Shown: positions 43,197 to 54,141 of the stretch, piece by piece | How positions within the stretch are numbered: the stretch's first letter is position 1 | Layout: the number at the start of each line of letters is the position of its first letter | Source: Gonocerus acuteangulatus | Lineage: Eukaryota; Arthropoda; Insecta; Hemiptera; Coreidae | Assembly (NCBI GenBank): GCA_946811695.1 | Contig: OX328123.1 | Span: forward strand, 147,123,837-147,187,836 | DNA length: 64,000 nucleotides | Reading direction: 5' to 3' | Made by a program: the position numbers and the translations under genes | Notes under the pieces: model-generated | Database searches by the model: none | What the model saw: the letters and a program-made list of their open reading frames with translations, nothing else | What the model was told of the DNA's origin: nothing

Positions 43197-45322
43197 CCCT
43201 CGGGAGCGCGCGCTCATTTCCTAACACGGGAACGCGCGATGTATCAGAGAGATACAAGAAGGGTTAATGTCCAATAAATACCTACTAATCCATTAAAATC
43301 GTTTATATTGTTCTAATATAATATTTTTTTCAATTTTAATAATGCAATATATCGCATTGGATGAATTATAAAAGTTTAATTTATCTAAATTATTAAAATA
43401 TTCTTATAATTATTGTAAGGATAACCAATGAAGTATTTTTGTATTTAATTTATAATTAAGAAACATACAATAAGATAATAAACAATCTCTTTAATTGAAT
43501 GGAATTATTACATATTTGGAAAACATACTGCTATATAAAAACTTACTGCTATATAAAAACAGACTGCTTTATGAAAACATACTGATATATTAAAAATGTT
43601 GTAACTGTTATGGTGAGTATACTAAAAATAAGTCAAATCAGTAAAACATACAAAGATTAAAAGAATAATAGAACTATATCTTAAAAAGAAGATTTTCTGA
43701 AATAAAAAAAATCGATAGTATGAAGCTCAAGGAACACGAGGACGCGCGATATCTGAGAGATAATACTATTATTTTAATCCTCAAATGGATATTTCAGACA
43801 TAGTCAGGCATTACCTAACATGCAAAGGACCAAATAGAACCTAATAGAGACACAATTTTTTTTTTTTAAATCGTAAATAAGAATTAATTACCTGGGAACG
43901 CGCGATGTATCTAAGAAGCACAAATAGGGCAAAATCAGGCTTAACCTCATCCGACGAGCAACAATTAAAAACTGAAATGACGGTAACAATGAAAAAAGTC
44001 CGTCACGCAGGAGCTGCATAACTAAGCACTTTCCTCAGAATTTGGGTAGTGTAGACTGCTTTCCAGAACAATTTGCTTAAAATATCCTACATAAATAAAA
44101 TAATAAAAACGTGAATAGTTCTCATTTTGTAATGAGTAACTGATCAATTATTAATTTGCATCCAGAGTTATGTTTACACGTGGTACTACACTACGTAATA
44201 AATACAAAAATCCTCATATTATCGTATTTTGATCTAACGCAGGAACAGGATACAGTCACACTAGTGGTAGAAAGCGCTCCTTGCGGCGGCTTTGTGAACC
44301 TACGTCTGCCGGCTTTTCTATTCAAATATATTACAAATTAAACCCCCGCTTTCCGATTGACCGATTCAGCTCATTTTTACAACACTTCTTTCTCATGAGT
44401 TACCCACGACATATACAGCGTTTCGTTACAATACAGCAGAAATTACGACCGGTATGAGTATATTAGGAATTTGGGTCTGGAGTAAACCCCCCCTTCTAAT
44501 GAACCGATTTACTTTCTTTTTACAACACATATTTACCTGTAGATTACCACTACGAATACCGAGTTTCGTCGAAATATACCAAAAATCACGGCTGGTAGTG
44601 GCGAATTGGTATTGTGGGTCCGGAGTAAACCCCCCCTCCTAATGAACCGATTTCGTTTATTTTTACAACACATATTTACCTGTGGATTAGCACTACAAAT
44701 ACCGAGTTTCGTCGAAATATACCAAAAATCACGGCTGGTAGTGGCGAATTGGTATTGTGGGTCCGGAGTAAACCCCCCCCTTCTAATGAACCGATTTAGT
44801 TCATTTTTATATCTCACTTTTCTCTCTATATTAACACTAGGAATACCAAGTTTCGTTGAAATATAACAAATATTACGGCTGGCATAGTCAAATAAGTGTT
44901 TTGGGTTCGGGGTAAACCCCCCCTTCCGGTGGACCGACTTTGGTGGTTAACGAACTCGTTCAATCGTTTGCTAATTGAATGCTATATACCAAGTTTCGTG
45001 ACGAAAAAACAAAAACTCTGGCCGCTATCGTGTTAACAGACACATATATATATATGCATATATATATATATATATATATATATAGATATATATAAATTTT
45101 AACGGGGGTCATTTTCGGTGTCTACTAGGTAGGATCGATAAAGATTTGAAGAAATTTTTCAAAAATTCCGTCATGAGTCCAACCTCAATAGCTACTTTCC
45201 TTCGGAGGAAAGTGCTAAAAGCAGCTAGAAGTGGGGGGAGCTGCTTCACTCTATCCTATCATAGCAGATTCTCCTAAGGCGTTGCGCCTATGTATCTACT
45301 GGATACCGCGCGTTCCCAAGGG
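43197..45322. mobile_element. Non-autonomous piggyBac-like element at TTAA
   Basis: Ends CCCTCGGGAGCGCGCG and, reversed, CCCTTGGGAACGCGCGG, flanked by TTAA at 43193-43196 and 45323-45326. TTAA targets and CCC-starting TIRs are the mark of piggyBac. Internal copies of the end motif lie near 43238, 43742 and 43893 ('cgcgcgatgtatc'). No transposase; the right half is filled by an R2 copy. It splits the LINE at 42736-45455. Confidence 0.85.
43996..45240 (+). repeat. R2 copy nested in piggyBac-like element
   Basis: Ends 'taagcactttcctcagaa' (44027) and 'ttcggaggaaagtgctaa' (about 45205-45222) are inverted. Inside are diverged ~144-bp modules: 'gaccgatt' at 44358 and 'gaaccgattt' at 44501, 44644 and 44788. 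A (TA)n tract lies at 45044-45092. Confidence 0.7.
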
Positions 45323-45455
45323 TTAATGTACTGACATATGTACTGTTAGAATTAATCTACCGTATGATATGCAATAACTCATAGGCAATGATAGCCAGTA
45401 TATAAACGCTGTACTGACATACCTCAGGAACAAAGGACTGTACGACCTTATTTGA
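45323..45455 (+). pseudogene. LINE ORF2 C-terminus, resumed
   Basis: LPYDM then a stop, then DSQYINAVLTYLRNKGLYDLI and TGA. It aligns with DMTELLGNGSSHIDKILSHL of the 21.4-kb LINE and completes the frame left at 43196. Confidence 0.75.
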
Positions 45456-45497
45456 TGACCTTAACCGTGATGTCTTGATATTTTAAATGATATTTTC

Positions 45498-46255
45498 ATT
45501 TAAACCTCTATCTCACTACCTTAACACATACATTTAAACCTCTATCTCACTACCTTAACACATACATTTAAACCTCTATCTCAATACCTTAACACATACA
45601 TTTAAACCTCTATCTCACTACCTTAACACATACATTTAAACCTCTATCTCACTACCTTAACACATACATTTAAACCTCTATCTCACTACCTTAACACATA
45701 CATTTAAACCTCTATCTCACTACCTTAACACATACATTTAAACCTCTATCTCACTACCTTAACACATACATTTAAACCTCTATCTCACTACCTTAACACA
45801 TACATTTAAACCTCTATCTCACTACCTTAACACATACATTTAAACCTCTATCTCAATACCTTAACACATACATTTAAACCTCTATCTCACTACCTTAACA
45901 CATACATTTAAACCTCTATCTCACTACCTTAACACATACATTTAAACCTCTATCTCACTACCTTAACACATACATTTAAACCTCTATCTCACTACCTTAA
46001 CACATACATTTAAACCTCTATCTCACTACCTTAACACATACATTTAAACCTCTATCTCACTACCTTAACACATACATTTAAACCTCTATCTCACTACCTT
46101 AACACATACATTTAAACCTCTATCTCACTACCTTAACACATACATTTAAACCTCTATCTCACTACCTTAACACATACATTTAAACCTCTATCTCAATACC
46201 TTAGCACATACATTTTAACCTCTATCTCACTACCTTAACATATACATTTAAACAT
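45498..46255. repeat. 34-bp tandem array, ~22 copies
   Basis: The unit tttaaacctctatctcacta + ccttaacacataca is almost invariant. A 'tcaatacc' variant recurs at 45581, 45853 and 46193 (8 and 10 units apart). It lies between the LINE stop codon and its 3' end (46366), i.e. in the 3' UTR. Confidence 0.95.
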
Positions 46256-46370
46256 ATACAAACAAACAAGTTGGTTTCCTAGTAAGACTCTGAAGAAGTT
46301 AAGAAGATGCTGCTCACTGTGTTACTGCCACGAAGCGGAACACTAGTTAAATTAGATAAATAAATAACTG
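46256..46370 (+). repeat. LINE 3' end
   Basis: Ends 'gccacgaagcggaacactag..' then (taaa)-type tail 'agataaataaataa', as in the other LINE copies. Confidence 0.55.
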
Positions 46371-46461
46371 AATCAAATAATTATGCCTAAAATAAATCAA
46401 TATTAAAAATTATTTACATGGAAAATCATGCATTTTAGCCACAGGTGCCGTAGTAAAAATA

Positions 46462-47389
46462 CAGTAGATCTTGGATAATTCGAACCCCTAGGGACCGATA
46501 AAAAAGTTCGAATTATCCAAAATTCTAATTACAAAAGTTTTTGAAAATAAAGGGGAAAAAATCGAACTTCATATTTTCACTTTTTTTAATTTAAAAAAAA
46601 TACGTTTGATTTAAAGAATAACAAACATTTCATGAATCAATGATTACGTACATAAGTAATAAATAATTTATCAAAAAAAATATAAATAAATAAACGTCTA
46701 TTGTTTTGAAAAAAGTCATTTTCGTGGGAAAGAATTTTTTCTTTATTTTTCAGGTAAGTTGGTAAAGTGTTAGGAGGAATTCCAAAGTCCATGGATATTT
46801 CAGATTTTTTTTTTTAATGCTTTTTCAACTTCTTTAATCGCAGCTATTTTCTCTGACAACGTTTTATAACTTCGAGGCTTCGACATCTTAAATCAACAAC
46901 TCACAGAACTGCACTGTACACCAGAAATTCAAGGCACAAACAACAACAACCAAGTATAACAGATCTAGGCGCTGACTGATTTTTAACTGAATAAGAAATG
47001 AAAATCGGAAGGATGTTGGGAGGGAATTCTAGGATATATTTACAACCCCTGGAAGGGAGGAAGCGCGACCCACCACTTTGCAGAACTCCTAGAGTCCAAG
47101 AACTAGACTATGATACCGCCGAACTTCTTGTCCCTGAACCCCTACATCCGTATTACTATCCGCTTTTCCCGAAGGGAGAATATTTTCACAAGATTTAAGA
47201 TCGACCGCCTCTCTGTCCACTTCCCATTCGAGGTACAGACTCTTCGAAAATTCGAATTATCCAAAATTTTATTCGAATTAACCAAAATATTTTAGCATTG
47301 TTTATGCCCTAAATTCTAGGGACCGAGAGAAATAATCGAATTAAAGACGATTTCAAATTATCGAAGTTCGAATTAGCCATGTTCCACTG
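46462..47389 (-). mobile_element. pogo/Tigger deletion derivative
   Basis: Ends CAGTAGATCTTGGATAATTC and, reversed, CAGTGGAACATGGCTAATTC, each followed by 'gaac' and 'ggtccctag' segments. TA target on both sides (46460-46461, 47390-47391). Length 928 bp versus ~2.5 kb for a full Tigger. It retains the start of the transposase on the minus strand. Confidence 0.87.
46690..46886 (-). pseudogene. Tigger transposase N-terminus (CENP-B-like HTH)
   Basis: From ATG 46886: MSKPRSYKTLSEKIAAIKEV, EKALKK, then a frameshift in an A-run, then the ISMDFGIPPNTL and LKNKEKIL-type residues. This is the first CENP-B/Tigger helix-turn-helix. The second HTH and the DDE domain are deleted. Confidence 0.8.
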
Positions 47390-47391
47390 TA

Positions 47392-48205
47392 TTTATTTAC
47401 TTAATAGCAACACAAGTTCCTGCCTCTAAAAGGAAACATTTATGCCTCCTTAGACTGCATTCAATAAAAAACCACAAAACAAATGTTTGACTAGCCTGGA
47501 GCAGGTCTAGCTCCGGCGAGTTCCAAGATCCGTCACTCATTCCTCTCGGAGACCGCCGGATTAGAGAGAGCGTCGGGAGAGAAAACTCAGGTAATGGAGA
47601 GTCAACTGTATTTACATTACACAAATAATGGTTTTATATGAGATGCATGAAATATATAAATGGCTTGAAATATAAATCCTGGTACGATTCGTCAGATGAC
47701 AAGATTCGAGAAATCAAGCATACTGTGCATGAATGATCAACTAAGAAACATCAAAAGCCGAGAAGAATTGTTTGGCCAAACTGACCAAACAACTGACTGA
47801 AATTGTTTGGAGGACTGACTGACTCCTACATGATATCAAGACTGCACGGACTTGTTTTCTCTACTGCAATGCATAAAACTTATTGTGACAGTATATACAG
47901 AACATCATGCTGTACTTATGTATTGTTACATAAGCAAAACAAATCTCAAATTTACATACAATATGAAAGAATTACTTTCCAATACTAGCCAGTACTCCCG
48001 TCTTCTTGGTTTTTCCCTAGTTATGAAGCTCTTGCACGGCAGGATTTGTCTTTAATCCGGTGTATCTATCTGAACCAGATTCAGAAGATCTTTCCCAGAT
48101 AGTTTTGTTATTGTTTTTATTTGCTTGAAGATACTGCTCTAGCACTTGCGTTTGAAGTGCAGGGACAGCCCAGATGGAGTCTGTCGTCTACAAAATGTGC
48201 CTCAT
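47392..48205. other. No recognisable gene
   Basis: A GC-richer patch at 47500-47615 ends 'gagagtcaactgta', reminiscent of another pogo-type terminus in reverse, with no partner found. Otherwise AT-rich. Confidence 0.3.
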
Positions 48206-48210
48206 TGTAC

Positions 48211-49832
48211 CAATTTATAGTACAGTACATGGAGGTACAGCTACCCAACGATTTATACTGCAGTACATGGAGATACAGCTACCCAACGATTTATAGTACA
48301 GTACATGGAGATATAGCTACCCAACGATTTGTACTGCAGTACATTGAGGTACAGCTACCCAACGATTTATACTGCAGTACATGGAGATACAGCTACCCAA
48401 CGATTTATAGTACAGTACATGGAGATATAGCTACCCAACGATATATAGTACAATACATGGAGATACAGCTACCCAACGATTTATACTGCAGTACATGGAG
48501 ATACAGCTACCCAACGATTTATACTGCAGTACATGGAGATACAGCTACCCAACGATTTATACTGCAGTACATGGAGATACAGCTACCCAACGATTTATAG
48601 TACAGTACATGGAGATATAGCTACCCAACGATTTGTACTGCAGTACATGGAGATACAGCTACCCAACGATTTATAGTACAGTACATGGAGATATAGCTAC
48701 CCAACGATATATAGTACAATACATGGAGATACAGCTACCCAACGATTTATACTGCAGTACATGGAGATACAGCTACCCAACGATTTATACTGCAGTACAT
48801 GGAGATACAGCTACCCAACGATTCATACTGCAGTACATGGAGATACAGCTACCCAACGATTTATACTGAAGTACATGGAGATACAGCTGCCCAACGATTT
48901 ATAGTACAGTACATGGAGATACAGCTTCCCAACGATTTATAGTACAGTACATGGAGATACAGCTACCCAACGATATATAGTACAATACATGGAGATACAG
49001 CTACCCAACGATTTATACTGCAGTACATGGAGATACAGCTACCCAACGATTTATAGTACAGTACATGGAGATACAGCTACCCAACGATTTATAGTACAAT
49101 ACATGGAGATACAGCTACCTAACGATTTATACTGCAGTACATGGAGATACAGCTACCCAACGATTTATAGTACAGTACATGTAGATACAGCTACCTAACG
49201 ATTTATAGTACAGTACATGGAGATACAGCTACCCAACGATTTATAGTACAATACATGGAGATACAGCTACCCAACGATTTATACTGCAGTACATGGAGAT
49301 ACAGCTACCCAACGATTTATACTGAAGTACATGGAGATACAGCTGCCTAACGATTTATACTGAAGTACATGGAGATACAGCTGCCCAACGATTTATAGTA
49401 CAGTACATGGAGATACAGCTTCCCAACGATTTATAGTACAGTACATGGAGATAAAGCTACCCAACGATATATAGTACAATACATGGAGATACAGCTACCC
49501 AACGATTTATACTGCAGTACATGGAGATACAGCTACCCAACGATTTATAATGCAGTACATGGAGATACAGCTACCCAACGATTTATACTGCAGTACATGG
49601 AGATACAGCTACCCAACGATTTATACTGAAGTACATGGAGATACAGCTGCCCAACGATTTATAGTACAGTACATGGAGATACAGCTTCCCAACGATTTAT
49701 AGTACAGTACATGGAGATACAGCTTTCCAACGATTTATACTGCAGTACATGGAGATACAGCTACCCAACGATTTATACTGCAGTACATGGAGATACAGCT
49801 ACCCAACGATTTATACTGCAGTACATGGAGAT
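48211..49832. repeat. 38-bp tandem array, ~42 copies, with 7-unit period
   Basis: The unit is ggagatacagctacccaacg + atttatactgcagtacat. Variants are ordered: 'cgatatatag' recurs at 48439, 48705, 48971 and 49465 (266, 266 and 494 bp = 7, 7 and 13 units); 'ctgaag' at 48866, 49360 and 49626 (13 and 7 units). Open frames of up to 159 codons inside are produced by the repeat and are not genes. Confidence 0.95.
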
Positions 49833-50223
49833 TTCAAAATATAGAATATAATAGATGATTATTTCTAGAATGATCATGGATTCTATCCAAGCCCAAGTTT
49901 TGTTTGTCACATATTTCATGACATGGCATCGTATGTATGAGTATATATTAGGTCGCTCACAAGGCTTGTGCGTATTTTAAAATAAAAGTTCAAGTAATTA
50001 ATTGAACATTTAAATTAATGCTTTATTTTTATTTTCAATCTGCGATTCCTTGACAACTTACAGGTAGCTTTGAAATTTCATTTTTGTTGAAAGACTTTGA
50101 TTTTGTTTTTAAAAAATTCGAAAGCTCATCTAGTACGTAGTGTTTAGAATTTATCATTTTTCATACCAAAAGATTGTATAAAGCATAAAATAAGTGAAAA
50201 TCTCTAAATGGAAATGTCCGGAG

Positions 50224-50423
50224 NNNNNNNNNNNNNNNNNNNNNNNNNNNNNNNNNNNNNNNNNNNNNNNNNNNNNNNNNNNNNNNNNNNNNNNNNNNNN
50301 NNNNNNNNNNNNNNNNNNNNNNNNNNNNNNNNNNNNNNNNNNNNNNNNNNNNNNNNNNNNNNNNNNNNNNNNNNNNNNNNNNNNNNNNNNNNNNNNNNNN
50401 NNNNNNNNNNNNNNNNNNNNNNN
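50224..50423. other. Assembly gap (200 N)
   Basis: Exactly 200 undetermined bases, probably a placeholder. It lies 390 bp after the 38-bp array. Confidence 0.99.
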
Positions 50424-51209
50424 AATTCCTCTCGAAGATCGCCGCACAGTAGACCCCCATAACTAAATGGACAAAACGCAAGTAAACAGATCATAAAAAT
50501 AAGTTGATTACATTATTAGAGATACTTTAGATAAGGCGAATTCGCAGTATTATCTAATTATCTTCGGGAACTGGAAAGTTAGGGAAACTTGAAGCTAGGG
50601 AAAATATGCAAGAAGCTGCTTATACTACTTCCGACCTAGTTACCGAGTGTATTTGTGCTGTGAAATTAATCAGTTTTTGGTATTTACGTACTAGTTGCAC
50701 CGATCTCGAGGACTGGGTCTCGTTCAGGGATCCGGATCATGAAATGAGAACACAAATTAAGCGTTCCTATTTGCTCATTCCTATGGGGAAGTTCATTAGC
50801 TGTTCTTTCTTCCGTTCTACTCATCGTTTTGTGTTCACTTACTGTAAGATTTGTGTTTTTTACAAGTTATATTTATTCGTTTCTTGTTTCACTTCTTAAT
50901 GTTGTTTGTGTTGTAGTGTTCGTTGTGCTGTTCTTTCGGCTAGGAAAATGGGTATTTTGGATTTACCAACGACTGAGAAATTACTCTTTTGAAGCAATGT
51001 TAAATTGCATATTGGCCCATTTTCCATCGAAAAAACAGTGATCTACATTACTGGGAGTTGGATTAACTAATGTCAGGCCGCTGAGTCGTGCTACACGGGT
51101 GGTGGGGGAACTACGTCATTCAGGCCTCCCCCACCTTGCCTCCCTGACGGAGGGGAAGTGTTCCCGCTCTCTTTTAGTGCACTCTTCACTGTCTTATATT
51201 TCTTTAATA
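50424..51209. other. No recognisable gene
   Basis: Contains 'acagtagacccccataacta', a possible pogo-type edge, and a GC-rich inverted pair at 51100-51150. ORFs of 70-97 codons show no motif. Confidence 0.3.
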
Positions 51210-51440
51210 TTTATTTCATTTACTACCCGTTATACATTTATTAATTAAATATTTCAAAATAAGGTAAAACATTTATTAGTTACAAAAACAAACATTTATA
51301 ATTTATTAGAACAATAATTTTTCATTTAATTTAGTTATATTTTATGTTCTATGTTTAATATTGTTTGCATCCTACTTGTTCAAAAGAGCAAATTGCACTT
51401 GTAGCGGGCACTGAACGATCAAATAAATAAATAAAAATAA
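51210..51440 (+). repeat. Probable LINE 3' tail
   Basis: AT-rich text ending 'gtagcgggcactgaacgatc' and (aaat)n, like the LINE ends at 22.85 and 27.4 kb. Confidence 0.4.
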
Positions 51441-51477
51441 ATACCTAATTTAATTTAGTTATTCTAACCTGTGTTTT

Positions 51478-51640
51478 CTAGACCAACGTGTAGGCAGTGT
51501 AACAGAACTCTAACTATTAAACATATACTGACAGACTGTAGACAACGCAGCGACTTGACAATTCCCAATTCCTTACAACATACACGACTTACTTACTGAA
51601 GGTAGTCCGTACATCCATATACTCCTTACACACTTAAAAG
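51478..51640 (+). pseudogene. LINE ORF2 C-terminal fragment
   Basis: RPTCRQCNRTLTIKHILTDC then RQRSDLTIPNSLQ and stops. Same zinc-like motif as the 21.4- and 26.6-kb LINEs. Followed by a short hairpin (tccatatactccttacacac with its complement). Confidence 0.7.
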
Positions 51641-51644
51641 CGTG

Positions 51645-51698
51645 TAAGGAGTATATGGACCATTCGTCTGGGAGCTACAGAGCGAACAGACAAATATA

Positions 51699-51740
<42 letters not shown>

Positions 51741-51890
51741 AATTTGAACCACCGTTATTTTCGGTCTCTAGGGGTTCTGAAACGCGATGTTTTCTAGTCG
51801 GCACTTCCGGATTGTTTCATTGTACCAACCTTAAAAGCGGGTTCCTCCCTATGGGGGAGGGAGGAACCGCGCTAAAAGGATTACATTTAA
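51645..51890 (-). repeat. R1 fragment, 5' end
   Basis: Contains 'gagcgaacagacaaatatat', (TA)n at 51700-51737, 'gaaccaccgttattttcggt', and a hairpin ggttcctccct/agggaggaacc. Ends with cgcgctaa, the R1 edge. Confidence 0.6.
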
Positions 51891-51999
51891 ATAAAACACT
51901 AGAAAAAAAAATTGTTAAACAGAAAACTTGAAGCAACATACTTTATACAATAAAGACGGAGAAAAAAATAAATAAATAAAAATAGAAGAATACATATAA

Positions 52000-52139
52000 T
52001 TATAATATCGAATAATAGTTCAGTGTTTCGAGATGTGTCAGAAGTATTTCGATGTATTGGCTACCCTCTGTTAGTAAGTCATGTAAGTCGTGGGTAATTG
52101 TCAAGTTGCTGAGTTGTCTACAATCTGTCTCTCCTGGAT
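52000..52139 (-). pseudogene. LINE ORF2 C-terminal fragment
   Basis: DCRQLSNLTITHDLHDLLTE then GSQYIEILLTHLETLNYYSI and a stop. Joined in frame behind the transposase tail, so the two relics form a chance 85-codon frame. Confidence 0.65.
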
Positions 52140-52290
52140 CATCAGGTGACTCAGCGGTACTTCTACTATAATCCAAATTGTCCCATTCATCTTCTGAAGA
52201 ATTATCTGAATCAGATGAACTAGAATTTGAGGAGGAACTTCGAAAGTCTATAATCATCTGTTCTATATTCTCTTCATACAGTACGCCAAG
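52140..52290 (-). pseudogene. DDE transposase C-terminal tail (downstream part)
   Basis: VLYEENIEQMIIDFRSSSSN and an acidic Ser-rich stretch (DSDNSSEDEWDNLDYS). It continues the transposase frame at 58897-59122 across the BEL insertion, one base out of frame at the join. Confidence 0.65.
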
Positions 52291-52901
52291 TGTTTAGGGT
52301 TGCCACCCTAAAGATGCTTTTTTTCTTTCAACTCTGCCAACAGTAGCGCCGTCTACCTCACCGGGTTGAACTACCCCCGGTCAAGTCGAGACAGACAAAG
52401 TCCACCCCGCTTACACAGCGTGTACAGAAGAAGTCCACCCCGTTTTCGGACAGCGTGTAAGGTTTTTTTTGTTCCATTTCACCGGCTTTACTACCTACAC
52501 TATGGCCGAGTAGTCACCGCAAACCACCGGGCCATGGAAGTGAGGAAGACACCAACTGACCATAAATGAAGAAACAGGGAGAGATGCACCCCTTCTATCC
52601 AACAAGGCACCATCTACAGGTACCTATTTAATGTAATTTCATGGATCTCCAGCAGCCCAACATCTTCATCAACACATCATCATTTCAACTCATCAGTCCC
52701 ACAACTTTCAAAATTTCATTAATACATTAACCAACATTTGTTTCTGAATTTGGCAATTTTCCCCCCACTCATCATCTTGTACTCAATAAATGTAAATTAT
52801 CAACTCATTATTCATACAGTCCACTTATTCATCCAGCCCCACAAAATATTACTTCCACATCATACCATATAAAAAATGGTGGTGTGGCAATCCTTTTTAC
52901 A
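52291..52901 (+). repeat. BEL 5' LTR
   Basis: Starts tgtttagggttgccacccta, ends caatcctttttaca. Differs from the 3' LTR at 52349 (C/T) and 52722 (A/C). Confidence 0.95.
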
Positions 52902-52920
52902 TGGTCCGACCGAGCCGGAT
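52902..52920 (+). promoter_or_regulatory. Primer binding site (putative)
   Basis: tggtccgaccgagccggat follows the LTR directly and starts with TGG, as expected for pairing to a tRNA 3' CCA. The tggtcc and gagccggat parts resemble the complement of a tRNA-Tyr 3' end, but the middle does not fit exactly, so the tRNA is uncertain. Confidence 0.6.
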
Positions 52921-54141
52921 ATTTTTCAGTTTTCTCTAAAGTAGATAATTAATATTTATTTAAAAAAAAATGTTACATATGAGCCATTAGCAACAAATAG
53001 CTGATCTTTTGTCTCAGCATTTCACCTTCTCTATATGCACTTACCTTGCATATATATCATTGTTCATACAGTTAAATGGCTCAAATAAAATTAATTGTTC
53101 AACCATTTCATCTGTGTTAATTATTTCTATGATAATGGTTTTCTAAATCTAAAGTGGGCATAAACTCAGTATTCATTAATTATTGTGAGGTGAGCTTCAA
53201 ACATACTTTAACTTAAGCTATCAGTGTTAAATTCATATTGAAACAACATTAAATTAAATTGTTTTTTTTTTCATTAAGTCAATTTATTTCTATTTTAACA
53301 CTATTTCAAGGCTGATTTTTAAATTAAATTTTGCAAAAGTGTAAATAACATTCACTTGATACCTACTGAGATGATTTTTTTTCTCTTATTTCAAATCTTA
53401 GCTGTTCAATCTTAAATCTTTCCCAGCATTTGTTAATTAATTATTCTTTCTGTGATAAGGTTTAATAAAATCATCTTGAACACTCAATTATTTTATTTAT
53501 TAAGTGAATACATACAATCATTAGGACTCGTATTTTACATTATCATTTCTTAATGTCCTTTAATTCAATTAAATCACAATTTATGCTTTAACTATCACAT
53601 TTCACTATTGATCAACCACTAGTTTTCACTTATTTCTTCACAAATTCTGCAGAACAACTTAATTTATTCCAGCTTCTTGATCCACATTGTTTACATGGCA
53701 GGTAACCTCCCTACTGGTCTCCCGCTTGCCGGCTTCCAGTGAGGTAGGCACTCCCGCGCTTTCTCAATCAAGAGCTGGTCTTTCTCATGCCTGTGACGTC
53801 ACGGTGTATTCTTCTTGTGGCGTCTCACAGCGCTAGCTTGTTCTTTTTCATTCAGATTTGTCTTTGTGTTGATCATATTGCTTCAATTCAATTCTATATG
53901 TGTTTGAGCATTATTCAATTATTTCATGTGATTTATCTCATTTTCTATTCTGTATTTTTCTTATTGTTGACACTTTGGGCTGCTGTTTAATTTCTCTTGT
54001 ATCTCCTCTCCTTTTATCGGTCAGCTTTGTCTTCTCACCTCCCGCCCGGTAGGTTGTTTATTTTGTCATCTTTTCATCCATTTGATTTATCTATCTCGCT
54101 ATTTTCTATTTTATTTTCTATTGTTTACTTTCTTCTTCATT
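52921..54141 (+). other. BEL leader
   Basis: 1.2-kb AT-rich untranslated stretch between PBS and gag. No ORF with support. Confidence 0.6.

Noticed and set aside
46462..47615. Single larger pogo element ending at the 'gagtcaactgta' near 47615
   Set aside because: The left TIR pairs much better with the end at 47389, which also has the TA target.
48121..48869. Open frames of 159 and 78 codons with a YCSTWRYSYPTI-type repeat protein
   Set aside because: They lie wholly in the 38-bp array. Three units make 38 codons, so the frames are forced by the repeat; no promoter, start context or family support.
45498..49832. CRISPR-like regular arrays (34- and 38-bp units)
   Set aside because: Units abut directly without unique spacers, and the context is an arthropod-type repeat landscape. 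They are minisatellites.
50154..50494. Open frames of 84-106 codons across unknown residues
   Set aside because: They cross the 200-N gap and contain no real sequence.
52366..52569. 67-codon ORF present twice (also 58356-58559)
   Set aside because: It is inside the two LTRs and therefore duplicated by the element; no motif.
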